Positions 1 through 7,564 are shown, counted from the stretch's first letter. The stretch: 20,550 nt of DNA from GCA-002282575 sp964416645 (GCA_964416645.1 CAYQEZ010000035.1:1-20550); one strand, 5' to 3'. The notes: a model not told the origin generated them from the sequence alone. Numbers and translations are program-made.

Positions 1-4
1 TGAA

Positions 5-514
5 TTAGCGTCTCGCCTTAAAAAACCGTCGTAACTGTTCACTAGCCTGATCTGCCATCAGCCCTGAATGCACCTCGCAACGATGATTCAATTGATCGTT
101 CTGCAACACATTAAATACCGAACCTGCCGCACCCGTTCTGGGCTCATTAGTGGCATAGACCACACGCTGTACGCGAGCATGAATCATGGCTCCGGCACAC
201 ATGGTACATGGCTCCAGTGTGACATAAAGGGTGGCATTAACCAAACGATAATTTTGTAGTTTTTTTGCCGCTTCACGCAAAGCAAGCATCTCTGCATGAG
301 CTGTCGGATCGGATTGACTAATCGGTTGATTAAACGCTTCGGCAATACACACACCATCAATCACCACCAAGGCACCAACGGGCACCTCTCCTAAACTTTC
401 TGCCTGTTGAGCCAATGCCAAAGCACGCTCCATCCAGAAAGCATCAACCCCCGCCTGATCCCAATCAGGGGGGGCTGATAAACCAACGAAAGATGGATGA
501 GTAATCAAAATCAT
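5..514 (-). CDS. tadA: tRNA-specific adenosine deaminase TadA
   Basis: Deaminates the wobble adenosine (A34) of tRNA-Arg(ACG) to inosine in the cytoplasm; normally essential in bacteria. The cytidine/deoxycytidylate deaminase zinc site is complete: HAE, then PCTMC about 30 residues on, with the surrounding tracts DPTAHAE, YVTLEPC and AGAMIHAR typical of TadA. I chose the ATG at 514 (169 aa, close to the 167 aa of the E. coli protein). The frame stays open to a TTG at 541, which would add nine residues, but no ribosome-binding site precedes it; a GGA lies about nine bases before the ATG. Stop is TAA at 5-7, so the gene is complete. It lies downstream of guaA on the same strand across about 125 bases with no visible terminator and is probably the last gene of the gua transcript. 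Function is certain; the exact start is not. Confidence 0.96.
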   Translation of the reverse strand: MILITHPSFVGLSAPPDWDQAGVDAFWMERALALAQQAESLGEVPVGALVVIDGVCIAEAFNQPISQSDPTAHAEMLALREAAKKLQNYRLVNATLYVTLEPCTMCAGAMIHARVQRVVYATNEPRTGAAGSVFNVLQNDQLNHRCEVHSGLMADQASEQLRRFFKARR

Positions 515-639
515 CTCAATAAATCCGTCATGAGCGGACAAAATGGCGAGGCGCAGGGCGCACAGAACAAGGAGTGCACACTAGTACAGGACGCTGTCGA
601 GCACCACAGTAACGAAGCCAGATGACCGCGCAATCGGAT

Positions 640-2229
640 TTACTCCCATTCAATGGTAGCGGGTGGCTTACTGGAAACGTCATACACCACACGTGAAATG
701 CGCGGAATCTCGTTGATAATACGTCCCGATACTTTCTCTAGCAATTCATAAGGCAAATGCGCCCAACGAGCCGTCATAAAATCGATGGTTTCAACCGCAC
801 GCAAGGACACCACATAATCATAACGACGGAAGTCACCCACAACACCCACCGATTTCACAGGCAAAAAGACAACAAAAGCTTGTGATACCTTATCGTACCA
901 ACCGCTGTTATGTAGCTCTTCGATGAAGATATGATCCGCTAAACGCAAAATATCGGCATATTCCTGCTTAATCTCACCCAAAATGCGCACTCCCAAACCT
1001 GGACCTGGAAAAGGATGACGATAAACCATATTGTAGGGCAAGCCCAATTCAACACCTAACTTACGCACTTCATCTTTGAATAACTCGCGCAACGGCTCAA
1101 CCAACTTAAAGGCAAGATCGTCAGGCAAGCCACCCACATTATGATGCGACTTAATAACTTTGGCCTTGCCGTTTTTCGTCCCAGCCGACTCAATGACATC
1201 GGGATAAATAGTGCCTTGCGCTAACCATTTAACACCCGAAGCGGCCATAGCGCGTGCTTGCGCTTCGAAGACGCTAATAAACTCACGACCAATGATTTTA
1301 CGTTTCGCCTCGGGATCCGATTCACCCGCCAGCGCTGTCATAAACTGTTCCGTGGCATCGACACGAATGACTTTAATGCCCATATTTTGTGCAAACATCG
1401 CCATCACGGCATCGCCTTCTTGATGACGCAACAGCCCATGATCGACGAACACACAAGTAAGCTGATCACCAATCGCTTTATGCAATAATGCCGCTACGAC
1501 CGAGGAATCAACACCACCAGAAAGCCCCAACATCACAGCATCCGATCCCACCAACTCGCGCACACGCGCAATCTGGTCTTCGATAATATGTTTGGTGTCC
1601 CACAACTTAGCGCAGCCGCAAATATCGGCGACAAAACGTTCTAAAATGCGACCACCTTGTTTTGAATGCGTCACTTCAGGATGAAACTGTACAGCATAAA
1701 AACGGCGAGCTTCATCGGCCATTCCAGCAATGGGACAGGTATCCGTGCTGGCCATCAGCTTAAAGCCTTCAGGCATCGTCACCACTTGATCACCGTGACT
1801 CATCCACACATCGAGCAAGCCATAGCCTTCGGGGGTCACTTCATCCTCAATATCCTTGAGCAACAGGGTATGACCACGCGCACGTACTTTGGCATGACCA
1901 TATTCGTGCGCATCGGCCGGCTCAACTTTACCGCCCAACTGTTGCGCCATCGTTTGCATACCATAGCAAATACCCAGTACAGGCACGCCCAACTCAAACA
2001 CCGCTTGTGGCGCTTTCAGGGTATCTTCTGCATAGGCCGACTCTGGACCACCCGACAGAATAACGCCCTTAGCACCATAAGCACGAATAAAGGCATCATC
2101 CACATCACAGGGATGAATTTCAGTAAACACACCAATCTCACGCACACGACGCGCGATCAATTGCGTATATTGTGAACCAAAATCGAGAACGAGAATTTTA
2201 TCGTCATGAATGTTTTGCGACATCATCAA
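640..2229 (-). CDS. guaA: GMP synthase (glutamine-hydrolysing) GuaA
   Basis: Converts XMP, ATP and glutamine to GMP, the last step of guanine nucleotide synthesis. At 529 aa it has the usual length (E. coli 525). The N-terminal class I glutamine amidotransferase domain (about 8-205) has the nucleophile Cys88 in GICYG and the His183/Glu185 pair in QFHPE. The ATP-pyrophosphatase domain has the PP-loop SGGVDSS at 237-243. The C-terminal dimerisation domain includes HPFPGPGLGVRILGE and ends in the family-typical KPPATIEWE. The start is three consecutive ATG codons (2229, 2226, 2223). The Shine-Dalgarno TAAGGA includes the guaB stop codon and sits only three bases before the first ATG, so the second or third ATG is as likely. 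The three-base gap to guaB implies translational coupling. Confidence 0.99.
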   Translation of the reverse strand: MMMSQNIHDDKILVLDFGSQYTQLIARRVREIGVFTEIHPCDVDDAFIRAYGAKGVILSGGPESAYAEDTLKAPQAVFELGVPVLGICYGMQTMAQQLGGKVEPADAHEYGHAKVRARGHTLLLKDIEDEVTPEGYGLLDVWMSHGDQVVTMPEGFKLMASTDTCPIAGMADEARRFYAVQFHPEVTHSKQGGRILERFVADICGCAKLWDTKHIIEDQIARVRELVGSDAVMLGLSGGVDSSVVAALLHKAIGDQLTCVFVDHGLLRHQEGDAVMAMFAQNMGIKVIRVDATEQFMTALAGESDPEAKRKIIGREFISVFEAQARAMAASGVKWLAQGTIYPDVIESAGTKNGKAKVIKSHHNVGGLPDDLAFKLVEPLRELFKDEVRKLGVELGLPYNMVYRHPFPGPGLGVRILGEIKQEYADILRLADHIFIEELHNSGWYDKVSQAFVVFLPVKSVGVVGDFRRYDYVVSLRAVETIDFMTARWAHLPYELLEKVSGRIINEIPRISRVVYDVSSKPPATIEWE

Positions 2230-2232
2230 TCC

Positions 2233-3693
2233 TTACACGCGGTAGTTAGGGGCTTCTTTGGTGATCGTTACATCATGCACATGACTCTCGACAATACCCG
2301 CATTGGTAATGCGAACAAAGAAAGGTTTGGTACGCATCTGTTCAATGGTCGCACAACCCGTATAGCCCATGCTGGCACGTAAGCCACCCGACATTTGGTG
2401 AAGAATGGGCGCTAATGGACCTTTATAAGGCAAACGCCCCTCAATCCCTTCTGGTACGAGTTTATCTTCCGCATTGGTTGATTGAAAATAACGATCTGAT
2501 GAGCCTTGCGTTTGCGCCATCGCACCTAACGAACCCATACCACGATAGTTTTTATAAGCACGACCTTGGTAGTATTCAATTTCGCCTGGTGCTTCATCGG
2601 TACCAGCGAACATTGAACCTAACATGACACAGTAAGCACCGGCTGCTAACGCCTTAGCCACATCGCCTGAGTAGCGAATACCGCCATCGGCAATTAACGG
2701 CACGCCTGTACCCTCTAACGCCTTGGCCACATTCGCCACCGCTGAAATTTGTGGCACACCAACACCCGCAACGATACGCGTGGTACAAATCGAACCTGGA
2801 CCAATGCCTACTTTAACCGCATCTGCCCCTGCTTCTACTAACGCCAAGGCTGCTTCACCCGTTGCAATATTGCCGCCAATCACTTGAACCTGTGGGAAAT
2901 GATCTTTTACCCAACGTACCCGATCAATCACACCTTGCGAGTGACCATGAGCCGTATCGACGATTAGTACGTCAACACCAGCTTCAACGAGCGCGGCAAC
3001 CCGCACATCCGTACCCTCGCCTGCACCCACCGCAGCACCGACGCGTAAACGACCTTGATCGTCTTTACACGCGTTGGGATAGTCACGCGCTTTGCGAATG
3101 TCTTTAACGGTAATCATACCACTTAGCTTACCTAGCGCATTCACAACCAATACACGCTCAATACGATGATGATGCAATAAATCCAGCACTTGCTCACGCG
3201 AAGTACCTTCAGCAACCGTAACCAATCTTTCCTTCGGTGTCATAACCGTTGAAACCGCAGCTGACGTATTTTTTTCAAAGCGCAAATCACGCCCTGTCAC
3301 AATACCGACCAATTCACCATTGTCCACCACAGGCATACCCGAAATATTGGCGTGCAGCGTAATGGCCTTCACCTCTGCAATCGTTGCGGTGGAAGAAACA
3401 GTGATGGGATCACGAATCACACCACTTTCATACTTTTTAACTTTAGCCACTTCAGCCGCTTGTTGTTGTACCGTCATATTTTTATGAATGATACCAATGC
3501 CACCCTCTTGCGCTAGTGCAATCGCCAAACGCGCTTCGGTCACGGTATCCATCGCTGCCGAAATAAAGGGCACATTCAATGTAATGTTTCGTGTTAGCTG
3601 CGTCGCCAAACTAACATCTTTCGGTAAAACCGTTGAGTGTGCTGGCACCAACAACACATCGTCAAAAGTCAGGGCTTCTTCAAGAATTCGCAT
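2233..3693 (-). CDS. guaB: IMP dehydrogenase GuaB
   Basis: Oxidises IMP to XMP with NAD+, the committed and rate-limiting step to GMP. The protein is 486 aa (E. coli 488). The TIM-barrel catalytic domain is split by a CBS pair at about residues 93-205 (start PITVSSTATIAEVKA, second repeat near MTPKERLVTV). The active-site loop GIGPGSICTTR holds catalytic Cys303. The mobile flap carries the Arg401-Tyr402 pair in SSDRYFQ. IADGGIRYSGD and the YRGMGS loop are present. It starts at an ATG preceded by AGGTGA six bases upstream. It is first in the operon guaB-guaA-tadA and faces the small lipoprotein gene across a 192-base divergent region; a candidate promoter and palindrome lie there. Confidence 0.99.
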   Translation of the reverse strand: MRILEEALTFDDVLLVPAHSTVLPKDVSLATQLTRNITLNVPFISAAMDTVTEARLAIALAQEGGIGIIHKNMTVQQQAAEVAKVKKYESGVIRDPITVSSTATIAEVKAITLHANISGMPVVDNGELVGIVTGRDLRFEKNTSAAVSTVMTPKERLVTVAEGTSREQVLDLLHHHRIERVLVVNALGKLSGMITVKDIRKARDYPNACKDDQGRLRVGAAVGAGEGTDVRVAALVEAGVDVLIVDTAHGHSQGVIDRVRWVKDHFPQVQVIGGNIATGEAALALVEAGADAVKVGIGPGSICTTRIVAGVGVPQISAVANVAKALEGTGVPLIADGGIRYSGDVAKALAAGAYCVMLGSMFAGTDEAPGEIEYYQGRAYKNYRGMGSLGAMAQTQGSSDRYFQSTNAEDKLVPEGIEGRLPYKGPLAPILHQMSGGLRASMGYTGCATIEQMRTKPFFVRITNAGIVESHVHDVTITKEAPNYRV

Positions 3694-3727
3694 ATTGGTT
3701 CACCTAATTAATTATGATTATGACGTG

Positions 3728-3757
3728 ATAAAAAACTTTTTCTGCCTGCTGGGTCAA
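3728..3757 (-). promoter_or_regulatory. Candidate sigma-70 promoter for guaB
   Basis: Reading the minus strand, TTGACC (complement of 3752-3757) is five of six to the -35 consensus. It is followed after 18 bases by TTTTAT (complement of 3728-3733), four of six to the -10 consensus. It lies 34 bases before the guaB start and is the best match in the gap. Sequence match only. Confidence 0.4.
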
Positions 3758-3766
3758 TCTACCGTA

Positions 3767-3784
3767 AAATAACACCTGTTATTT
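3767..3784. promoter_or_regulatory. 18-bp perfect inverted repeat between divergent guaB and lipoprotein genes
   Basis: Arms AAATAACA and TGTTATTT are perfect complements around a CC centre. The site sits just upstream of the candidate guaB -35 and about 12 bases before the candidate -35 of the plus-strand gene, a good place for a dimeric regulator acting on either. It does not match the PurR box I know (ACGCAAACGTTTGCGT). No T-run follows, so it is not a terminator. Confidence 0.4.
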
Positions 3785-3795
3785 GTATTTGGGTA

Positions 3796-3826
3796 TTGCA
3801 TGCACACATGTCGACCATTATATAAT
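3796..3826 (+). promoter_or_regulatory. Candidate promoter for the lipoprotein gene
   Basis: TTGCAT at 3796-3801 resembles a -35. Overlapping -10 candidates follow: TATATA at 3819-3824 (spacer 17) and the perfect TATAAT at 3821-3826 (spacer 19). The lipoprotein ATG is 60 bases downstream. The -10 is strong and the spacing slightly ambiguous. Confidence 0.45.
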
Positions 3827-3885
3827 TCAACACGCTTCTGGGCAAATTGCCTGGTAAGACCAACCCCCTCACCGGAGAAAAGATA

Positions 3886-4284
3886 ATGAAAAAAACGCTC
3901 ACATTAACAACACTTCTATCTCTTGCACTACTGACTGGCTGTGCAACCACTGGTGACACTGCTAAAGGCACAGGTAATGCAGCATTCGACGAAGCAGCTA
4001 AAACAGCGATGGAAAAAAATGCCAAAGCTATGAAAGCAGGCTACGCTTGGACTTCTGCAGGTATTAAAACCAAGTATGACCCTAAAACAGAAGCGGGCAA
4101 AGCTTTCAAAGAAAGCGGTCGCAAGTTAACCTTAGTCGATATTGCGTTATTTGAAGGCGAACAAGCATTGAAAAAAGGCGACGAAAAAGCGGCCATGAAA
4201 AAAGCTAAAGAAGCGAATGAATTAGCTGAAGCTCAATTGTCTCAAATGGCCATCAACAGTGACTACAAAATTCTTTGGAAATAA
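3886..4284 (+). CDS. Small lipoprotein, tentatively SoxXA-binding (SoxK)-like
   Basis: The 132-residue product has a lipoprotein signal: positive MKK, a hydrophobic core and lipobox LTGC with lipidation at Cys19. Ala at +2 suggests outer-membrane sorting. The mature part has no further cysteine, is rich in Lys, Ala and Glu, and should be largely helical. The C-terminal half (ALFEGEQALKKGDEKAAMKK, then repeated Ala/Glu heptads, ending YKILWK) recalls the helical repeat of SoxXA-binding proteins, small partners of the SoxXA cytochrome in thiosulfate oxidation; this is from memory of the family pattern and is weak. I took the ATG at 3886, with GGAG about eight bases before it. A longer frame from a TTG at 3847 would bury the signal peptide. 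It is monocistronic and ends at a strong terminator. Gene and export are near certain; function is not. Confidence 0.85.
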   Translation: MKKTLTLTTLLSLALLTGCATTGDTAKGTGNAAFDEAAKTAMEKNAKAMKAGYAWTSAGIKTKYDPKTEAGKAFKESGRKLTLVDIALFEGEQALKKGDEKAAMKKAKEANELAEAQLSQMAINSDYKILWK

Positions 4285-4326
4285 GTTACTGACTGTAAGC
4301 TAATCGTTTTACGAGTTAGCTCGTTG

Positions 4327-4352
4327 AAAAGCCCGCAAAACTGCGGGCTTTT
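4327..4352 (+). terminator. Intrinsic terminator of the lipoprotein gene
   Basis: The stem GCCCGCA (4331-4337) pairs with TGCGGGC (4342-4348) around loop AAAC. It is extended by four A on the left and four T on the right. It lies 43 bases after the lipoprotein stop. The flanking A-run means it may also work on the minus strand. Confidence 0.88.
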
Positions 4353-4378
4353 CATTTTCAAACACGATACCAACTCAT

Positions 4379-4409
4379 AAAAAAACCACTCACAACGGAG
4401 TGGCTTTTT
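4379..4409 (-). terminator. Intrinsic terminator of the metallohydrolase gene
   Basis: CCACTC (4386-4391) pairs with GAGTGG (4398-4403) around a six-base loop. On the minus strand the stem is followed by seven U (complement of 4379-4385), 24 bases after the stop of the gene that ends at 4433. Five T at 4405-4409 could make it bidirectional. With the neighbouring hairpin it insulates the two convergent genes. Confidence 0.8.
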
Positions 4410-4432
4410 ATTAACACCTAAATCAGTACAGG

Positions 4433-5455
4433 TCAGAAGTTATTGGCTTCTGCTTCGGTATAAGCTAAGGCAATATAACGACCAATAACACCGTCAAAGC
4501 CCTTCCAATCACGATATTTCTTCAACTTAGGTAGTACCTTGTCCTTCATGTCACTGGCACCAACGCCTTGCTTTTGAAATGCAACGACAGATCCATAAAG
4601 TGTTTCCAAAAATTCTAAATAGATGTCTGCCTGCTTAGGACCAAACTTATAATGACCTTGTACATAATTAGTCGCTTGCGTATCGGCCTTCAGTTTCTTA
4701 ATACCTTCAATCGAACCTGTATAGGTACCATCATCCATGTGGGCAACACGTCCAGTCATCAGCATATCACCGGCATAAACCGTTTTATCGGCCGTCACTT
4801 CTAAACAAATATCCGAATCCGTATGGCATTTTCCATAATAGTGAACGCGCAACAAGGTATCACCCATATCGAACACTTCACCACCTTTTAACACTTGATT
4901 CGGCGCAGTGATCACAGTACCCGCTGTTGCATTATTGGTGGCACGCGCTTGCATATTAACCCAAAACTCACCCACACCCTCTTTCATTGCTTTATGCATG
5001 TTTTCGTGTGCGTAAATTTCTACATTTGGCCACTCTTGTACAAAAGCATGATTGCCCAACCAATGGTCACCATGCATATGAGAGTTAAAAACCTTCACAA
5101 CAGGCTTGTCTGTCATTTTCTTAATTTGACGAATCAGCATTTCACCAATTTGTACCGAGCCACCCGAATCGTAAACCACAACTCCCTTTTGCGTGATAAT
5201 AAAACCCATGTTCGAAAACATACCTTGGTTTTCTGGTGTTGGCTCTGGATCTTTCGCGATAATAACATGACAACGAGCAGATACCTTACTCGGTTTAACA
5301 TCCGGAACGCGTGGACCTTTAACCACCATGTTATCGGCTGCATAGACTGGTTTAAGCACCGAGAAACCCGCCATACCAGCCGACACAGCCAATGCGCCTT
5401 TCAGCAATTGACGACGCTGTAAACCTAACACTGAATCGGTGTTACCCATTTTCAT
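4433..5455 (-). CDS. Tat-exported metallo-beta-lactamase-fold hydrolase, SoxH-like
   Basis: A 340-aa precursor with a twin-arginine signal: QRRQLLKG at 13-20, a hydrophobic stretch, and likely cleavage after VYA39. The mature protein is a metallo-beta-lactamase-fold enzyme. Metal ligands are His126, His128, Asp130 and His131 in SHMHGDHWLG, His211 in GKCHTDSD, bridging Asp230 in YAGDML and His268 in VQGHYKFG; all seven expected ligands are present, so it should be active. The HGDHWLGN form is that of the SoxH / quinoprotein-relay metallohydrolase group, periplasmic proteins often encoded near sulfur-oxidation genes; the natural substrate is unsettled. Two starts compete: ATG at 5455 with GAGG only two bases upstream, and ATG at 5449 with that GAGG eight bases upstream, which is better spaced. 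It is single-gene, convergent with the lipoprotein gene and divergent from sufE. Confidence 0.9.
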   Translation of the reverse strand: MKMGNTDSVLGLQRRQLLKGALAVSAGMAGFSVLKPVYAADNMVVKGPRVPDVKPSKVSARCHVIIAKDPEPTPENQGMFSNMGFIITQKGVVVYDSGGSVQIGEMLIRQIKKMTDKPVVKVFNSHMHGDHWLGNHAFVQEWPNVEIYAHENMHKAMKEGVGEFWVNMQARATNNATAGTVITAPNQVLKGGEVFDMGDTLLRVHYYGKCHTDSDICLEVTADKTVYAGDMLMTGRVAHMDDGTYTGSIEGIKKLKADTQATNYVQGHYKFGPKQADIYLEFLETLYGSVVAFQKQGVGASDMKDKVLPKLKKYRDWKGFDGVIGRYIALAYTEAEANNF

Positions 5456-5484
5456 TTCCTCTTTTTTGTTCTGTCATTTCACGC

Positions 5485-5514
5485 GTGGCACGCATGTTTC
5501 ATTCAGCGTATAAT
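5485..5514 (+). promoter_or_regulatory. Candidate sigma-70 promoter for sufE
   Basis: A perfect TATAAT at 5509-5514 is preceded by GTGGCA (5485-5490; four of six to the -35 consensus) with an 18-base spacer. The sufE ATG is 25 bases downstream, which leaves a short leader. Confidence 0.5.
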
Positions 5515-5539
5515 GTAGCCTAGCTGAGCAATTTAGACA

Positions 5540-5971
5540 ATGGATAAGCCTGTGAATACCCCACCAAAAGACGATATTCAAACAACGATTGAACAATTGG
5601 TTGAACGTTTTTCCTTTTTTAACGATTGGAAAGACCGTTATCAGTATCTAATAGATCTAGGGAAGAAACTACCAACATTCGATGAAACTTGGCAAACTGA
5701 AGCCAATCAAATTCATGGTTGCCAATCTCAAGTTTGGTTAAAAATTGATTGCGAAGACGGTCGTTATTATCTTCGTGCTAAAAGCGAAGCTACCATTGTC
5801 GCTGGTATGATTGCCTTACTCTTGTGGGTTTATAATGGGCGTACTAAAGAAGAAATTCTAACCATGCCTTTAGACTTCTTAGGCAAGATTGGCTTAATGC
5901 AACATCTCTCACCCAGTCGAGCCAATGGCTTATACAATATGATCAAACATCTGCATAGCCATCTAAATTAG
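5540..5971 (+). CDS. sufE: SufE-family cysteine desulfurase sulfur acceptor
   Basis: Accepts persulfide sulfur from a SufS/CsdA-type cysteine desulfurase and hands it to Fe-S cluster assembly in the cytoplasm. The 143-aa product matches SufE/CsdE end to end. The active cysteine is Cys61 in HGCQSQVW. The C-terminal signature QHLSPSRANGLYNMI aligns with the QHLTPSRSQGL of E. coli SufE. The N-terminus is about ten residues longer than in E. coli. It stands alone rather than in a sufABCDSE operon, so its desulfurase partner is elsewhere. The sequence does not separate SufE from CsdE. It ends two bases from the stop of the convergent LysR gene with no terminator between them, so transcripts probably overlap. 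LipA, encoded downstream in this window, is one of the Fe-S proteins that would depend on such a pathway. Confidence 0.95.
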   Translation: MDKPVNTPPKDDIQTTIEQLVERFSFFNDWKDRYQYLIDLGKKLPTFDETWQTEANQIHGCQSQVWLKIDCEDGRYYLRAKSEATIVAGMIALLLWVYNGRTKEEILTMPLDFLGKIGLMQHLSPSRANGLYNMIKHLHSHLN

Positions 5972-5973
5972 CA

Positions 5974-6963
5974 TCAGTCTTCTTTAGCGACCTGCTCCTG
6001 TTCGCGGCGGACACGTGCCAGCAAGGGTTTGATGGTGGCATCTAAAGCCATAGCCTGAAAACGCAAGGTTTCAACAAAGCGCGCTGTCGACAGTGACAAA
6101 GCTTTTCCTTTAGGCCAAACCAAATACCAATAACGTTCAACCGGAAAACCGCGAATAGGCAGAATGCGTAATTCGCGACGTTTCAGCTCTTCCCTCACCG
6201 TGTGCATCGAAACAACCGAAATACCCAATCCAGAGAGCACGCCCATACGAATGGCCTCGTTTGATCCTAACACCATGCGCACATTCGGTTCATAATCCAT
6301 ATCATGAAACACTTGCTCTATCTGTGCTCGAATCCCTGAACCCGATTCACGCATCAGAAAAGGCACTCCCGCCAAGTCATCAATCGTTAATAAGCGACCA
6401 TCGGGCAAATCAAAATCACGTTTCGCAATAAAAACCAGTGGGTTAATGGCCAAACGCTCCGACATCACCGGAATGGACTCAGAAGGTTGACCCAGAATAT
6501 AAATATCATCTTGGTTATTCGCCAGACGTTCCAATAAATGTTCTCTGTTCACCACTTCCAACACAATCGTAATGTTGGGGTACTGCTCTAAAAAGGATTG
6601 CATCACTTGCGGTAAAAAATACTGCGCCGTAGAAATGACGGCAATACGCACTCGCCCGCCTTCTAAGCCTTTCAAATCATTAATGCGCTCTTCCAAGTGT
6701 TCAAATGCCGTTAAGACTTCACGACAAACCGCTGCCAGTTCATGACCTGCATCGGTTAAATAAACTTCTTTACCCACCTGCTCCGTTAGCGGCAAGCCCA
6801 CCGCTTCCACCAGCTTTTTAACCTGCATGGAAATCGTCGGTTGTGTTAAATGCATTTCCTCAGCAACACGCGTGAAGCTGTTCAAACGAGCCAAAGCCTC
6901 GAAAACTTGTAACTGGCGAAGGGTGGCAGCTCGGGTGATGCGACCAAGAATGGGTTTATGCAT
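5974..6963 (-). CDS. LysR-type regulator, CbbR-like
   Basis: A 329-aa LysR-type transcriptional regulator. The winged helix-turn-helix is at about residues 13-72 (TLRQLQVFEALA, then SFTRVAEEMHLTQPTISMQV), followed by a linker helix and an effector-binding domain from about residue 100 (RVRIAVISTAQYFLPQ). The YFLP segment and the tract LTQPTISMQVKKLVEAVGLP are those of CbbR/RbcR regulators of the Calvin cycle, but no cbb genes are in the window, so its targets are unknown. Unusually for the family it is not divergent from a target: it begins six bases after the stop of the exported DsrE gene on the same strand and is most likely co-transcribed with it. Its ribosome-binding site is weak (TAAGA), consistent with coupling. 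LysR assignment is certain; the CbbR subgroup is likely. Confidence 0.92.
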   Translation of the reverse strand: MHKPILGRITRAATLRQLQVFEALARLNSFTRVAEEMHLTQPTISMQVKKLVEAVGLPLTEQVGKEVYLTDAGHELAAVCREVLTAFEHLEERINDLKGLEGGRVRIAVISTAQYFLPQVMQSFLEQYPNITIVLEVVNREHLLERLANNQDDIYILGQPSESIPVMSERLAINPLVFIAKRDFDLPDGRLLTIDDLAGVPFLMRESGSGIRAQIEQVFHDMDYEPNVRMVLGSNEAIRMGVLSGLGISVVSMHTVREELKRRELRILPIRGFPVERYWYLVWPKGKALSLSTARFVETLRFQAMALDATIKPLLARVRREQEQVAKED

Positions 6964-6969
6964 TCTTAT

Positions 6970-7455
6970 TTACTGAATTTTTAAGTAGGCCGCACCCTGC
7001 ATTTGCAGATCGGCGATGGTAGCAACACCTGAAGGGGTTAAGCCAACTGTTGAATAAACTTTAGCTTTATCTAAAGCGATTTCGTCACGTGTTTTATCGC
7101 ACAACAATGCTTTCACACCACGCACTTTAACCAAGGTTTCCAAACGTCCTTTTAATTCGGCACGGCGCTTATCCAAGTCTGCATTGGTCGCATAGGGCGT
7201 ACCTTTAAGTGCATCATCGGTGACAAAACGAATACCATGCCCGACAAATACCAAAGTCACTTCATAGTCACGCAATTCTGTTTCATAAGCGGTTAGAATA
7301 TTAGAAATAGAGGTTAAGGTTGCCGAATAACGGGTAACATCATTAAAATCGACGTGATAAACCACCTTGGCGGGTGCCGATAAAACTGCTGCTGAAAACA
7401 AAGCCGACACAGCTAACAGAGCTACCTGCACGAAACGCTTTATGGTTGAGAACAT
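6970..7455 (-). CDS. Exported DsrE-family protein
   Basis: A 161-aa protein with an N-terminal signal peptide: KR at 6-7, a hydrophobic core to about residue 25 and an AxA site (Ala27-Pro-Ala29). The mature protein is a single DsrE/DsrF-like domain: KVVYHVDFNDVTRYSATLTS, then helix SNILTAYET, strand VTLVFVGHGIRFV and the C-terminal QMQGAAYLKIQ. Members of this fold carry or relay persulfide sulfur, and exported versions are frequent in sulfur-oxidising proteobacteria. The mature part has one cysteine, Cys119 in ALLCDKTR, at the usual position in exported members, so it could be the sulfur-carrying residue; this is inference. ATG at 7455 has AGGAG nine bases upstream. It is the first gene of a two-gene unit with the LysR regulator, whose ATG follows the stop by six bases. 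Confidence 0.88.
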   Translation of the reverse strand: MFSTIKRFVQVALLAVSALFSAAVLSAPAKVVYHVDFNDVTRYSATLTSISNILTAYETELRDYEVTLVFVGHGIRFVTDDALKGTPYATNADLDKRRAELKGRLETLVKVRGVKALLCDKTRDEIALDKAKVYSTVGLTPSGVATIADLQMQGAAYLKIQ

Positions 7456-7564
7456 AAACTACCACTCCTAAACAATTGATTGAGTCATCATTGTAACCTA
7501 AGCGTCAATCAGATCGTAATCAAATTCACTTATGGTAGCAGCGAGCCGTCTTCTCTTAGATCGT

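Noticed and set aside
640..700. guaA 3' end as a genomic-island attachment site
   Set aside because: guaA is a known island target, but no integrase or duplicated guaA end follows; tadA, its usual neighbour, does.
1666..2175. 169-codon plus-strand open frame inside guaA
   Set aside because: It is antisense to the well-conserved amidotransferase domain of GuaA and has no recognisable protein features; the same holds for the plus-strand frame at 4895-5422 inside the metallohydrolase.
3847..3885. TTG start giving a 13-residue longer lipoprotein
   Set aside because: It would place a charged extension before the lipoprotein signal peptide; the ATG at 3886 has its own GGAG and an intact signal.
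5486..5501. Sigma-54-like -24/-12 promoter (TGGCACG-N4-TTTCA) before sufE
   Set aside because: The -12 element has TC where the near-invariant GC is needed, and a good TATAAT lies just downstream.
7456..7564. Terminator or LysR-binding site in the gap upstream of the DsrE gene
   Set aside because: No stem with a T-run and no convincing T-N11-A dyad; a TACAAT -10 on the minus strand lacks a -35.
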